A DNA stretch of 64,000 bases from Lewinellaceae bacterium (lineage in GTDB: Bacteria > Bacteroidota > Bacteroidia > Chitinophagales > Saprospiraceae). Made by a program: the position numbers and the translations under genes. The stretch lies in assembly GCA_016708875.1 (NCBI GenBank), contig JADJFA010000009.1:1-64000 (forward strand), written 5' to 3'. Under the pieces are notes generated by a model. That model was not told the DNA's origin, searched no databases, and saw nothing but the letters and a program-made list of their open reading frames with translations. Of the stretch, positions 8,551-17,973 are shown piece after piece. Position 1 is the first letter of the stretch. Every line of letters begins with the position of its first letter.

Positions 8551-9722
8551 TTGACACGACAACGCTTTATCCAAACGGTTTTTCTCAGCTTGACGCTTCC
8601 GTTCGCTTCCTGCAATGGACAAGTGAGTACAAATCTTCCACAGGACAGCCTTAGCGAATCAAAAACAATGATAAGCGGCAACAAAAAATTCTAAAGAACC
8701 ATTTCTTTCCACAATATCCAGATGATTTTTTTTTTGTTCAATGTGGGCTGAAGGACAAGACAGGAAACATGTGGTTCGGCAGTGCGGGTGATGGTATCTA
8801 TTATTATGATGGTAAATCCTTTACCAATTTTACCCGTAATGATGGCTTATGTCATAATGATATTCTTTGTTGCTTAGAAGATAAAAATGGAATAATCTGG
8901 TTTGGCACAAGAAATGGTCTCATGAGGTATACACCGTCAGGTAAACAACCAGAAAAAAATAATTTTGAGTCCTTTTTAATTGCTGCAAATACGATCAGCA
9001 ATTCCACGCAAAAAAAAATACCGTATACTTATGTAGTTGCTGATAATTTTGTTTGGAGCATGTTGCAAGATAAAACTGGAAAAATATGGTTTGGTACAAA
9101 TAATGGTGTCTATATCTATAATCCTTTGACTGGCATGGATCATGATACACCAGTTTTTACGCATTTTTTGGACAACGATAATCTAATCAATAATAACAAC
9201 CTACATTTAAAAGAGGTAACAAGTATGGTGGAAGATAAAAATGGAAATATTTGGTTCGTGTCAGGCTATTCTCAAGGTGAAGGCATTTGCTGTTACGACG
9301 GCAAATACCTGACTAATTTTAAACCTGACAGTATTAACTCCTTTCGTTCAATTATTAGAAGGAAAAATGGAAATTTATTATTCCTCAGCACATTTCATGG
9401 TGTCTATTCGTACGATGGAAGTGCGTTCACCAATCTCACTGATAAAATAGGGATTAAAAATGATACGCTTATTACTATGTTAGAAGATAAATCTGAAAAC
9501 CTTTGGTTCGGTCATAATAGCGAGAATATGAAAAACGGCGGAGATGGCGGAGTTTGGCGTTATGACGGTAAGTCTTTGAAACTTTTGACAACAAAAGATG
9601 GCTTGAGCCACAATTGTGTTTTTTGCATAGTAGAAGACAGAGATGGAAACATTTGGTTTGGCACGAGAAATACTGGCTTATGTCGCTATGACGGAAAATC
9701 ATTTACTGATTTTACGGAATAG
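8551..9722 (+). CDS. Two-component-regulator-type propeller lipoprotein (frameshifted)
   Basis: A TTG start at 8551 gives LTRQRFIQTVFLSLTLPFAS followed by CNGQ, a lipoprotein signal with Cys after PFAS. The frame breaks in an A-run near 8690 and resumes with FFPQYPDDFFF, joining the long frame from 8769. That part holds repeated Reg_prop strands (PF07494) such as GNMWFGSAGDGIYYYDGKSF, EDKNGIIWFGTRNGLMRY, DKTGKIWFGTNNGVYIY and EDRDGNIWFGTRNTGLCRY. These form one or part of a seven-bladed propeller, known from hybrid two-component sensors and here without any kinase domain. About 390 residues. Likely periplasmic or outer-membrane anchored; ligand unknown. Confidence 0.75.
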
Positions 9723-9756
9723 ACAGTTCTTTTCTTGGTGGACTACCGGACAGAAA

Positions 9757-9834
9757 AACTGTTACTAACTCTGCCTGGCTATCAACCGCCCGCTAATCGC
9801 AGCGGTTTGGCAGTCACGTTAACGGTTCGCACCA
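9757..9834 (+). repeat. attC-like palindrome R3
   Basis: TCTGCCTGGCTATCAA pairs imperfectly with TTGGCAGTCAC around the shared core CCGCCCGCTAATCGCAGCGG. TTACTAAC precedes it and CACGTTAACGGTTCGC follows. It is nearly identical to R1 across the central 48 bases. The next 270 bases (to 10104) hold no recognisable gene, only AT-rich leader sequence. Confidence 0.75.
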
Positions 9835-10104
9835 ATTATAGGTACTGATTAGATATGTATGCTGTCACTATTTGATAATCATGCTGTATTTCGATGGCTG
9901 ATATACAGTAATATTGGGTATAGCCCAGCAGGAAACGAGGTCGTTCTTTTTTAACCATAACTTATGTGAAAACAAAAGATGAACCCTTGTCGCAAGCGGC
10001 GACTGCTCTTGTTTGCACATTAAACCATTTATTCTTTCCTTTGCCTTCATAATAAAAATTTTTGCTTTCCGTACACGCATTTTTTATCATTCAAATCTTT
10101 CAAA

Positions 10105-11157
10105 ATGTTAACAATAAGAATTTTATACATTGTAATATGTTTGTCTGCGTGCATATTTTCTGAGATTAAATCTCAAAATGTGGTCACGGATGATTTTATC
10201 TATGCGCCCGCCGACAGCCTTGAAGGATTGGGCAATTGGTATCGAAGCGGTCTCAACACGGCGTTCAATATAAAAGTGGTCGCTCCGGGGCTCGTTTATA
10301 CAGGTTATTCGGGAAGCGCGCTGGGCAATAGTTGCCAGATCGCCAATGCAGGAAACGGCGATATTGTTTATACTAATTTTAGCGATCCAATTGTTTCCGG
10401 CGCCGCTTATCTGTCCTTTATGGTCAGGGTAGATGCCCTTCCTTCCTCGGTGACCGAAGGATTTTTTATTTCATTCAATCCCAATACGGGAGGCACCAAC
10501 CTTAATACGGCATTACATATCAAAAGGCTTACTGCTACGACCTTTAACCTTGGCGTTCGAAAGCAGAATCCTCCGGCTTATTCAAATTCAGTTTTCGACG
10601 TCGGCAAGACCTATTTGGTTGTGCTCAAATATTCGATCATAGCTGGAATGAGCAACGATTCTTCAAGCCCTTATGTCTTTGAGAGCGGAGTGCCCACTCA
10701 AGAACCCGCTTTACCAACCGCGGGAACCACATCAGGCGACGATTATACGGGCCAGGCTTCCGTCTATCTGAATAATAATTATGCACAAAATGGATTGCAA
10801 GGCTGCGACATTAAAGTTGACGGCATACGAGTAGGAAATTCATGGGCCACCAGTATCCTGAGCAACCCAATTTCTGCTGTCTCTGAAAATTCGGAAAGCA
10901 AAATCCTGGCCCGAAATTTTCCCAATCCGTTCCAGTCGGAGACTACTATCAAATACCAGGTACCAGACAGGGGTTTAGTCAGCATCGATATTTATGATGC
11001 ATCCGGGGTGCATTGCGCAACGCTGCTCCATGATTACCTGGAAAGCGGGGAACATGAAACCATTTGGAATGCAGGCAAGTTTCCGGCCGGTATGTACACT
11101 TGCAAGGTTCAATTCAAGGGAGCTGTTATAAGCAATAAATTGCTGAGGATTAATTAG
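10105..11157 (+). CDS. Secreted protein with T9SS type A sorting domain
   Basis: 350 residues. The N-terminal signal peptide ends near SEIKSQ. The body (about 25-260) is beta-rich and opens with DDFIYAPADSLEGLGNWY, resembling jelly-roll domains of Bacteroidota exoproteins; no catalytic motif is evident. The last 80 residues form the sorting domain: NFPNPFQSETTIKYQVP, then DIYDASG, then GMYTCKV and KLLRIN. This is recognised by the T9SS, which exports the protein and usually anchors it to the cell surface. R3 and R4 flank the gene, so it may be array cargo. Its base composition is closer to the core genes than that of the preceding cassettes. Confidence 0.75.
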   Translation: MLTIRILYIVICLSACIFSEIKSQNVVTDDFIYAPADSLEGLGNWYRSGLNTAFNIKVVAPGLVYTGYSGSALGNSCQIANAGNGDIVYTNFSDPIVSGAAYLSFMVRVDALPSSVTEGFFISFNPNTGGTNLNTALHIKRLTATTFNLGVRKQNPPAYSNSVFDVGKTYLVVLKYSIIAGMSNDSSSPYVFESGVPTQEPALPTAGTTSGDDYTGQASVYLNNNYAQNGLQGCDIKVDGIRVGNSWATSILSNPISAVSENSESKILARNFPNPFQSETTIKYQVPDRGLVSIDIYDASGVHCATLLHDYLESGEHETIWNAGKFPAGMYTCKVQFKGAVISNKLLRIN

Positions 11158-11310
11158 GTTCTGACATATGCTTGCACTGGCGTCGCACATTATTCGGGAA
11201 AGCCAAACGCAGTCTGTGAAATAATTCGCCCCGCAATTTACGCCCGCCGTTTCGTTTGGGCAAGATCTATGCTCACGCGACGGGAAGGCTCATATCGCTC
11301 AAATTCGATT

Positions 11311-11366
11311 CAGTGCTCTGCCAACCGCCCGCTAAACGTAGCAGGATGGCAGGGGATAACGGCTCC
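11311..11366 (+). repeat. attC-like palindrome R4
   Basis: CTCTGCCAACC and GGATGGCAGGGG pair around CGCCCGCTAAACGTAGCA, followed by ATAACGGCTCC. The CAACCGCCCGCTAA core is the same as in R1-R3, but the outer arms are shorter and more degenerate. It lies 17 bases upstream of the next start codon. It is the last copy seen in the window. Confidence 0.65.
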
Positions 11367-11382
11367 TTGTAACATTATAAAA

Positions 11383-11835
11383 ATGAAAGAAATACAAAAC
11401 ACAATGATTGCACTACTCCTTTTGGCAGGCCTAAATAGCAATGCCCAAAATCTGACTGAAAAATCAGATTTTGAACAAATAACCGAAACCCTCATGGATT
11501 ATATTGATGGAACCGCAAATGGCGAACCTGAGAAATTAAGGAGAGCGTTTCACCCTAGTTTTAATCTGTACACGGTAACAAAGGATAGTCTTTGGATACG
11601 ATCTGGAGAACAATATATTTCCAATATTAAGGTGGGCGAAAAAAACAGTAGAATGGGGCGTATAATCTCTATTGATTATGAAAAAGATGCTGCTATCGCA
11701 AAAGCAGAAATAGTGGTGCCTAATTGGAGAATTTTTACAGATTATTTTTTACTGCTAAAATATGAGGGTGCCTGGAAAATAGTGCAAAAAAGCTATACGT
11801 GGCGTGAATACCCTAAATGTGAAGATGAAAAATAG
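11383..11835 (+). CDS. Secreted NTF2-like (lumazine-binding-like) protein
   Basis: 150 residues from the ATG giving MKEIQNTMIALLLLAGLNSN, a signal peptide probably cut after the following AQ. The longer upstream in-frame extension reads through R4 and is rejected. The mature part (TLMDYIDGTANGEPEKLRRA, then HPSFNLYTV, then EIVVPNWRIFTDYFLLLKY) matches the NTF2-like superfamily, nearest to the PF12893 group often annotated as putative lumazine-binding. Such small cone-shaped domains bind ligands or act as immunity or scaffold proteins; no catalytic residues can be assigned. It is the last gene next to an attC-like repeat. Confidence 0.65.
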   Translation: MKEIQNTMIALLLLAGLNSNAQNLTEKSDFEQITETLMDYIDGTANGEPEKLRRAFHPSFNLYTVTKDSLWIRSGEQYISNIKVGEKNSRMGRIISIDYEKDAAIAKAEIVVPNWRIFTDYFLLLKYEGAWKIVQKSYTWREYPKCEDEK

Positions 11836-11858
11836 AAGCAGACCAAATCATGCTATTT

Positions 11859-11880
11859 GACCTGATTTCAGGTAAAAATA
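11859..11880 (+). terminator. Weak hairpin terminator
   Basis: ACCTG-ATTT-CAGGT is followed by AAAAATAA in the 79-base gap. The stem is only five pairs and a T-run is missing on the + strand, so this is a weak candidate. Confidence 0.25.
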
Positions 11881-11914
11881 ACTCAATAACATTTAATCTT
11901 GAACCTTCAGTTTC

Positions 11915-14212
11915 ATGAATATCAGAAATATTTATCGAGTATTCCTCTTTCAAGGTCTTTGGCTTTTTTATTACAGTCCGCTGCCCCCTGCCCAAAATGT
12001 GCTTTGTGACGCCACAACGCTGGAGGATTTCTTTAACTGCTATGGAGGTCAAAGTGCATTTAGCACGCACTCTGTAGCTGCTGTTACCACTTTTATTGAA
12101 GCCGACAATGCCCTGCAAGCAGGAAACTATGCCCAGGCAAAAACAATGCTTGACAACCTGTTCAACACCTACCCAAGAGGCAGCAATATTTGGTGGAATG
12201 TATTCAACGACCCCAATGGCGCAAATTTAGGCACCCCTCACGCCTATTATGGCCTGCGGATGATGGAGGATATCATTGACCATGGGCTTAATGGCGTCCC
12301 GAACGTTCCAGCCAAAAAGGCTAAAATGAAAATCGTTTTGGTGGGTTGTTCTGAAGGCATTCAGCCAACTACAGAGGCGGAATTGCAGAACGGAACCGGC
12401 CCTTTTGTGACACACGAAATGGACCCCGCATTAAAAGAAAACGATTATCGCATTGTCAGACAGTCGTTTGATTTATTTTCCAGATATGTCACAGCCATCA
12501 CCAAGGGAGCCTTGGCGGTAGAGCTCGAATTTGTTGAACTGGATGCGCTTTGTCTGCCAGTGGCCGTAACTACCACGCTGCCCCATTTGGCATATAGTGG
12601 CATTCAGCCAGTTTGGGATGCAATGACGGAAGAAGCAAAGGATAGTACCGATTGGTGGTGGATTCTATACCCATCGCATGTGCCAGAATTCCCGACTTTC
12701 GACGATGAGGCTTTCATCACTGGCGGTATGGGGGCCGATTATAAGGGTGGCCCGGTATTTATTATTGATGATAAATGGGTCGTTCGCAAGCCTGCGCACC
12801 TTGGCAATGGCCTATATAGTGATATCGAACGGCGGATATACCTGCCGCAATGGCTTCAACACGAGTTTTTCCACCATCTATATCGTATTTATCCTGAATT
12901 GGCTTTGGAAGTAAATGGCCATGATTGGTTTGACATTAACTTTTGGGCCTCCGACTTTGAAGGTCAGTTTGAATCGGATTATTATTCAGAGACCTTGCAT
13001 AAAAGGTTACAGGTTAATTGTACTCCCTTAGCTACGAAATTGATTACCAGGGTACAAGATGATTTGGCAGCACAATACAGTACATTTTCGATGGATGAAT
13101 TGACGGGCCCTTATTCGCTGGACGTCATCCAAAATCCCTGGCACGAAGGGAATATCATCGAAGAAAATGGCGAATATTTCTGGAAAAACAACGCAAATGT
13201 TCAATGGAAAGTCACCCCTGATTTTGTGGAAGGCAGGCTGGAAACCGGGAATGACTGCCCTTATCCCGGCGAGGATTTCTTTATTGAACTTTACCGAACC
13301 GTCGAAGGTGATTACGTCCCAGGTGCAATTTCATTGAAATTCAATACAGAATCCTATAAAAAAAGATCTAAGCTCATTCGCGAAACGGCGCCGATAGAAA
13401 TCGTTTTGGGTGATTTTGAAAGGGTGCCCAATCTGAATTTACAACATACGGGAAACATCCTGAAAACAGCTGGTCAGTTTAATTGGCAGAATGATGCTGG
13501 TGATGACTGGTCGCTGTCACCCAATACAACTGATGAATGTTTTAGTCTTGGTATTGATAGCCCGACTCCTGGCGAAAAATTTCAATTGGTACTTGTCGAA
13601 ACCGAATGTGATATCCATGCTTTGGGATTTAAATATTTGGGACATTATTATTGGAAACCCAAAAGGACTGCGTCGAACGGCGCTCCGATTTTAGTAAATG
13701 GCATAGCTGATTTGGAACTAATTGAAAATTTTGGAACACACACTATCAACCTGGCTGATGTGTTCGAAGACCCGGAAGGCGATTCTTTGCTGCTTTTTGT
13801 GACAAGCGAGGATCCGGCTTTTATATCAGCCGATATTACCTCCCAACAACTCTTGTTATCAGGAGGTGCCATAGGTACTACTTCAATTTACGTGATGGCA
13901 TTGGATGCAAACGGTGGCTTGGCAGTTGACGAATTCAAGGTGCAGGTGAACCCAGTTTCATCCACCAATGAACCAGCGTCAAAAATCAATGTATATCCAC
14001 GCCTGACACAGGATTTTATTCATGTAGATGGAGCGACTGCTGATTATAATATCACCTTATTCTCTGTTGATAAATCATACCAGCAAAGCATCCCTGTATC
14101 AGGTACTAATATGAGTATTGACCTTGGCCAATTACCTGCTGGAATGTATTTGTTGGCGCTTGCCAATTCCAATACTGGAAAAATAAAAGTGCTTAAAATA
14201 ATCAAGTATTAG
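11915..14212 (+). CDS. Secreted zincin-like protein with T9SS sorting domain
   Basis: 765 residues. The N-terminus has a hydrophobic export signal. Residues about 310-345 contain QWLQHEFFHHLYRIYPE, whose HEFFH fits the HExxH zinc-protease motif, followed 20 residues later by NGHDWF, a possible third ligand. The overall family is not one I recognise, so proteolysis is inferred. Next come two related beta modules (NIIEENGEYFWKNNANVQW and NILKTAGQFNWQNDAGDDW). A cadherin/Ig-like domain follows (about 590-670, with NLADVFEDPEGDSLLLFV). The C-terminal sorting domain starts near INVYPRLTQDFIHV and ends in LKIIKY. The upstream gap is short, and no attC-like palindrome follows, so I place it outside the array. 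Confidence 0.7.
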   Translation: MNIRNIYRVFLFQGLWLFYYSPLPPAQNVLCDATTLEDFFNCYGGQSAFSTHSVAAVTTFIEADNALQAGNYAQAKTMLDNLFNTYPRGSNIWWNVFNDPNGANLGTPHAYYGLRMMEDIIDHGLNGVPNVPAKKAKMKIVLVGCSEGIQPTTEAELQNGTGPFVTHEMDPALKENDYRIVRQSFDLFSRYVTAITKGALAVELEFVELDALCLPVAVTTTLPHLAYSGIQPVWDAMTEEAKDSTDWWWILYPSHVPEFPTFDDEAFITGGMGADYKGGPVFIIDDKWVVRKPAHLGNGLYSDIERRIYLPQWLQHEFFHHLYRIYPELALEVNGHDWFDINFWASDFEGQFESDYYSETLHKRLQVNCTPLATKLITRVQDDLAAQYSTFSMDELTGPYSLDVIQNPWHEGNIIEENGEYFWKNNANVQWKVTPDFVEGRLETGNDCPYPGEDFFIELYRTVEGDYVPGAISLKFNTESYKKRSKLIRETAPIEIVLGDFERVPNLNLQHTGNILKTAGQFNWQNDAGDDWSLSPNTTDECFSLGIDSPTPGEKFQLVLVETECDIHALGFKYLGHYYWKPKRTASNGAPILVNGIADLELIENFGTHTINLADVFEDPEGDSLLLFVTSEDPAFISADITSQQLLLSGGAIGTTSIYVMALDANGGLAVDEFKVQVNPVSSTNEPASKINVYPRLTQDFIHVDGATADYNITLFSVDKSYQQSIPVSGTNMSIDLGQLPAGMYLLALANSNTGKIKVLKIIKY

Positions 14213-14235
14213 AGCATGTTTAAAACCAACAAAAA

Positions 14236-14781
14236 TTGACTGATTCAGCCGTTATTGCGCAAACTACCCAGTGGATAAATTCCGTGGTCATTGGATGCAA
14301 CTTTTGCCCATTTGCGGCAAAAGCAGTGCTTCGCAAGAGCATTCGATACGTGGTATTGCAGGAGACTACCTTGGAAAGCGCCCTGGAGACCCTTGTTGAT
14401 GAATTAAACTTCCTCGACCGGACAGAGGACATTGAAACAACCCTCCTCATTTTCCCCAAACATTTTGCTGATTTTGAGGACTATCTCGATTTGGTGGAAT
14501 TGGCTGAAAACTTATCCATTGAGCAAGGCTACGAAGGCGTGTATCAGATCGCCAGTTTTCATCCCGATTACTGCTTTGAAGGTGCTGATGCGGACGATCC
14601 GGCGAATTATACCAATCGTTCCCCTTATCCAATGCTACACCTATTGCGGGAAGACAGCATTTCCAAAGCGCTGGATCATTATATAGACCCGGAGGGGATT
14701 CCAGAGCGAAATATTGCGTTTGCGCAGGAAAAAGGATTGAGGTACATGCAGTTATTGCGGGCGGCTTGTTTCGAGATTTAA
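14236..14781 (+). CDS. DUF1415 family protein
   Basis: 181 residues from a TTG start 24 bases after the preceding gene. The sequence matches the DUF1415 family (PF07209): INSVVIGCNFCPFAAKAV near the N-terminus, TLLIFPKHFADFEDYLDL in the middle, and YQIASFHPDYCFEG further on. The Cys residues of CNFC and the late HPDYCF are conserved features of the family, but its function is unknown. It is cytoplasmic, with no signal peptide. Close spacing suggests read-through from the upstream gene. Confidence 0.85.
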   Translation: MTDSAVIAQTTQWINSVVIGCNFCPFAAKAVLRKSIRYVVLQETTLESALETLVDELNFLDRTEDIETTLLIFPKHFADFEDYLDLVELAENLSIEQGYEGVYQIASFHPDYCFEGADADDPANYTNRSPYPMLHLLREDSISKALDHYIDPEGIPERNIAFAQEKGLRYMQLLRAACFEI

Positions 14782-14820
14782 ACCACATAGTCCACATAGT
14801 ACACATAGTTTTTAGATATG

Positions 14821-14926
14821 GGTTTTAACCACATTGTTATTTTAAACACAAAAGGCACATAAGGACACAAAGTAATGATTATTGACCTTTGTGTCCTTAT
14901 GTGCCTTTTGTGGTTAATAAAACCAA
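14821..14926. repeat. Intergenic inverted repeat (CACATAAGGACAC type)
   Basis: A 26-base arm (14847-14872, CACAAAAGGCACATAAGG then ACACAAAG) is perfectly complementary to 14887-14912, with a 14-base loop. Weaker pairing extends outwards (GGTTTTAACCA with TGGTTAATAAAACC). Preceding it at 14783-14815 are short direct repeats of CACATAG. It follows the DUF1415 gene and can act as a terminator. Confidence 0.8.
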
Positions 14927-15017
14927 TTATGTGTTCCACTTAGCTACTTGGCAAACATAGTTTTAAGACCAAAATTATATGTGCTTCTGCACTATGTGTT
15001 TAATAAAAAACCTGTCC

Positions 15018-15025
15018 TACTTTTG
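15018..15025 (+). promoter_or_regulatory. Candidate -7 promoter box for the GMC oxidoreductase
   Basis: TACTTTTG fits the TAnnTTTG -7 box and lies 36 bases before the start codon. A convincing -33 TTTG is not present at the right distance; only TGTT is seen. Confidence 0.35.
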
Positions 15026-15060
15026 TTGCCCGAAGATTAATCATCAAAAAAATCCTCCAA

Positions 15061-16617
15061 TTGTTGGATTACGACTACATCATAATCGGAAGCGGCTTCG
15101 GCGGCTCCGTCAGCGCGCTTCGGCTTTCAGAAAAAGGCTATAAAGTGCTGGTCATCGAAAAAGGGAAATGGTACCATACTGAAGATTTTCCCAAAACGAA
15201 CTGGAGCCTCTCCAAATGGCTTTGGTTGCCCTCCCTGCGTTGGTACGGCATCATGAAAATCACGATCTTCCGGCATGTGGGCATCGTGTCAGGTACAGGG
15301 GTTGGCGGCGGATCGCTCGTTTATGCCAATACGTTGCCAGTGCCCAAACCCGCGTTTTTTCATTCCGGCTCCTGGGCCAAATTGGCGGATTTGCAACAAG
15401 AACTGCTCCCATATTACGAACGTGCCCTGCAAATGCTGGGAGCGACTAAAAATCCGCGTTTTTTTGATGGAGAACACGCATTGGAACAACTCGCCGAAGA
15501 GATCGGACAAAAAGAACATCTCAATGCCACAAATGTAGCTGTCTACTTTGGTGAGGCGGGTAAAGCCCAACCTGACCCCTATTTCGGAGGCAAAGGCCCG
15601 GAGCGCAGTGGCTGCACTTTTTGCGGTGCTTGCATGACAGGATGCCGGCACAATGCCAAAAATACATTGGACAAAAATTACCTCTACCTGGCGCAGCAAC
15701 TCGGGGCAGAAATCCTGGCCGAGCAGGAAGTGACCGATGTGCGCCCCATAGGACAAGCAGACGGTTCGGATGGATATGTAGTTGAATACCAGAGTGCTAC
15801 TAAATTCTTTAAAACCAAAAAGACGATCCATGCCAAGGGAATTGTCTTCGCTGGCGGGGTGCTTGGAACTGTCGCTTTACTGCTGAAATTGAAAAAAACA
15901 TCCCTGCCGCGGCTCTCCAATATGGTCGGAAAGGAAGTGCGCACCAACAACGAAAGCCTCATTGCAATAACGCAATTGGACAACTCCTCCGACCAATCCC
16001 AGGGCATTGCCATTGGTGCGATTTTGCACACAGACGAGCACAGTCACCTTGAACTGTGCCGCTACGGTGCAGGTTCCGGCGCCTGGCGGCTCACGTTTCT
16101 GCCTTTTGTGGACGGGTCGAATCTCATTGTACGTTTGTTCAAAATGCTCTGGGAAGTGCTCAGTCATCCGCGCCAATACTGGCAATATCTGCGGGTAAAA
16201 GATTGGGCTAAAAGTTCTTCTGTCATGCTTTTTATGCAAACGCTGGACAGCACGGTAACCTTTACCCGTTCCTGGTGGGGGGGCATGCGCACAGCCGTGG
16301 TTGGCAAAGAAAAGCCGACCGCTTTCATTCCGCGCGCCATCGAATTGGCGCGCAGATTTGAGGTAATTTTGAAAGGGAAAGCCGTGGCGTTTGGGCTTAC
16401 ACCTCTAATGGGCATTCCCGGAACCGCGCACATTCTCGGCGGCGCGGTCATGGGCGCGACACCCGAAGAAGGCGTGATTGACCAGAACAATCGCGTTTTC
16501 GGTTATGAAAATATGCTGGTCTGCGATGGGTCAATGATTTCGGCAAATCCGGGGGTAAATCCGGCGCTGTCCATTACCGCGATTAGCGAACGGGCGATGG
16601 ATCAGATTTCACACTAA
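15061..16617 (+). CDS. GMC-family FAD-dependent oxidoreductase
   Basis: 518 residues from a TTG start (the next codon is also TTG). The N-terminus carries the FAD-binding GSGFGGSVSALRLSEKGYKV followed by an acidic strand end (VIEKG). The GMC signature GTGVGGGSLVYANT is near residue 80, and a Cys cluster CTFCGACMTGC lies near 185, as in cholesterol-oxidase-like bacterial GMC proteins. The C-terminal NPALSITAISERAMDQI is the usual FAD-pyrophosphate end. These enzymes oxidise alcohols or sterol-like substrates with FAD; the substrate here is unknown. Its stop overlaps the convergent neighbour's stop by two bases. Confidence 0.85.
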   Translation: MLDYDYIIIGSGFGGSVSALRLSEKGYKVLVIEKGKWYHTEDFPKTNWSLSKWLWLPSLRWYGIMKITIFRHVGIVSGTGVGGGSLVYANTLPVPKPAFFHSGSWAKLADLQQELLPYYERALQMLGATKNPRFFDGEHALEQLAEEIGQKEHLNATNVAVYFGEAGKAQPDPYFGGKGPERSGCTFCGACMTGCRHNAKNTLDKNYLYLAQQLGAEILAEQEVTDVRPIGQADGSDGYVVEYQSATKFFKTKKTIHAKGIVFAGGVLGTVALLLKLKKTSLPRLSNMVGKEVRTNNESLIAITQLDNSSDQSQGIAIGAILHTDEHSHLELCRYGAGSGAWRLTFLPFVDGSNLIVRLFKMLWEVLSHPRQYWQYLRVKDWAKSSSVMLFMQTLDSTVTFTRSWWGGMRTAVVGKEKPTAFIPRAIELARRFEVILKGKAVAFGLTPLMGIPGTAHILGGAVMGATPEEGVIDQNNRVFGYENMLVCDGSMISANPGVNPALSITAISERAMDQISH

Positions 16618-17910
16618 AAGCTCTCCTCTCGCCCCAAATACCCTCCCCGTGCCTGCCAAAGCGGGTCGGCATTGTACAAACGGTGGCGCACGATTTGATC
16701 ATAGTTTAGTCGTTCATACTTTTCGGCACGAGCACGCACCTGGGTGTTGAAATCGTAATTTTTCAAAGTAGGATAACGATCACCCAAGGCTTCTGGCACG
16801 TCAGGCAATACGTACAGGACAATGCCATTGGCCGGTTGGGTAATCACCTCCCATTGGATATTAGGGGTGCCGGTTCGATTGCGCGAAAATGCCAGCAGGT
16901 CGAAGTTGCCAATGCAGGTCACCGCCACCGCCCGATTGTTGGCCAGAGTGGTAGCCGTAAGGTCGAAAGTAGGCTCTGGCAGCGAGGAGGGCACGGCTGG
17001 ATAAAAGTTGTCACTAATATAAGTGTAACCGTCAGCAAGGCCGGAAGGCCCATTGGTTTGCAGTCGAAAAAGGTCTGTGTAAGGCCGGTTGGGGTCAAAA
17101 AGGTCGTTGTTCACGGGTTCAAAAACCTTTTGCGAATTGTACACTGGTACGGCCCCGCCTGGCGCGCGGATATAATCGCTGAGCGGAAAACATTTCAATC
17201 TCGAAGTATCCATCACTCCGTCGAGTTTGTAATCCCAGGTGGTCACAAAGGCAATCCCAAATTCAGCGGAGGAGCAAGAATGTGAAGCAGTTGCATCGCA
17301 TTGATCGTGCTGGCATCCACGATTTCGCCCGCATCGTTGAAGATCAAGAATCTCCAAAAAGGCTCGCCGTTCACCAGTACACGCATCCAAAAACTGCCTG
17401 TGTTGTTCACGAGATATTCACCGTAATAGTTGTTGTTGGCATGTGGTCGGGAGAAGGTGAGTGCATCAGATACGACTACCGAATCAAGCGTTGTAAAGCC
17501 CGTAAGTGTGAAACTCAGCTTCGTTACCTGTTTGAAAAAAAGGTCTCTAAGGTTGATGTGTTCTCCACTCCCCAGCTGGGTGTAGGTGGTAAGTGTCAGG
17601 CTCGTATCCTTGATTCCTGAACCAGGAGCTTCGAGCGTGGTTACTTTTAATATCGTGCAATCAAATCGCTCGTTTGGGTTGCTGCCGGGCACTTGCACAT
17701 GGGCGGTATCTTCGCTTGGAAGCCAGCGGAAGGCAACTACATCTCCATCATCATTGGAAAGGAAAATCGCATATTTTGCCTGAATTTCAAAATAATCGTT
17801 TTTGACGAGTACCTCGAAAACGGGGTCTGGATCAACGGGCGATTTGGCTTTATTACAGGAAAAAGGCTGAAAATCGCGATCGCGAAAATCGCGGAGCGTA
17901 GAATGTTCAT
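16614..17910 (-). CDS. Lipoprotein of unknown function (two frameshifts)
   Basis: The start ATG (read from 17910) gives MNILRSAIFAIAIFSLF. A one-base indel in the T/C run near 17860 then restores SCNKAKSPVDPDPVFEVLV, whose Cys completes a lipobox. The frame continues (NDYFEIQAKYAIFLSNDDGD, then VAFRWLPSEDTAHVQVP) to about 17265. A second indel there moves it into the frame ending GGYLGREESF. About 431 residues, mostly beta-rich, with short motifs such as TGSFWMRVLVNGEPFWRFL. I do not recognise a family. It is probably anchored to a membrane facing the periplasm or surface, and is divergently arranged with the LOG gene, 63 bases apart. Confidence 0.6.
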
Positions 17911-17973
17911 GTGTGGAATCGGTTTGAGTAAAATATGCGAGGTTTGCGTCACAAAATTAACGCATTTTCTCGT

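Noticed and set aside
15600..15690. Novel iron-sulfur cluster in the GMC oxidoreductase
   Set aside because: The CTFCGACMTGC Cys cluster appears to be a regular feature of this bacterial GMC subgroup, so it is not presented as new.
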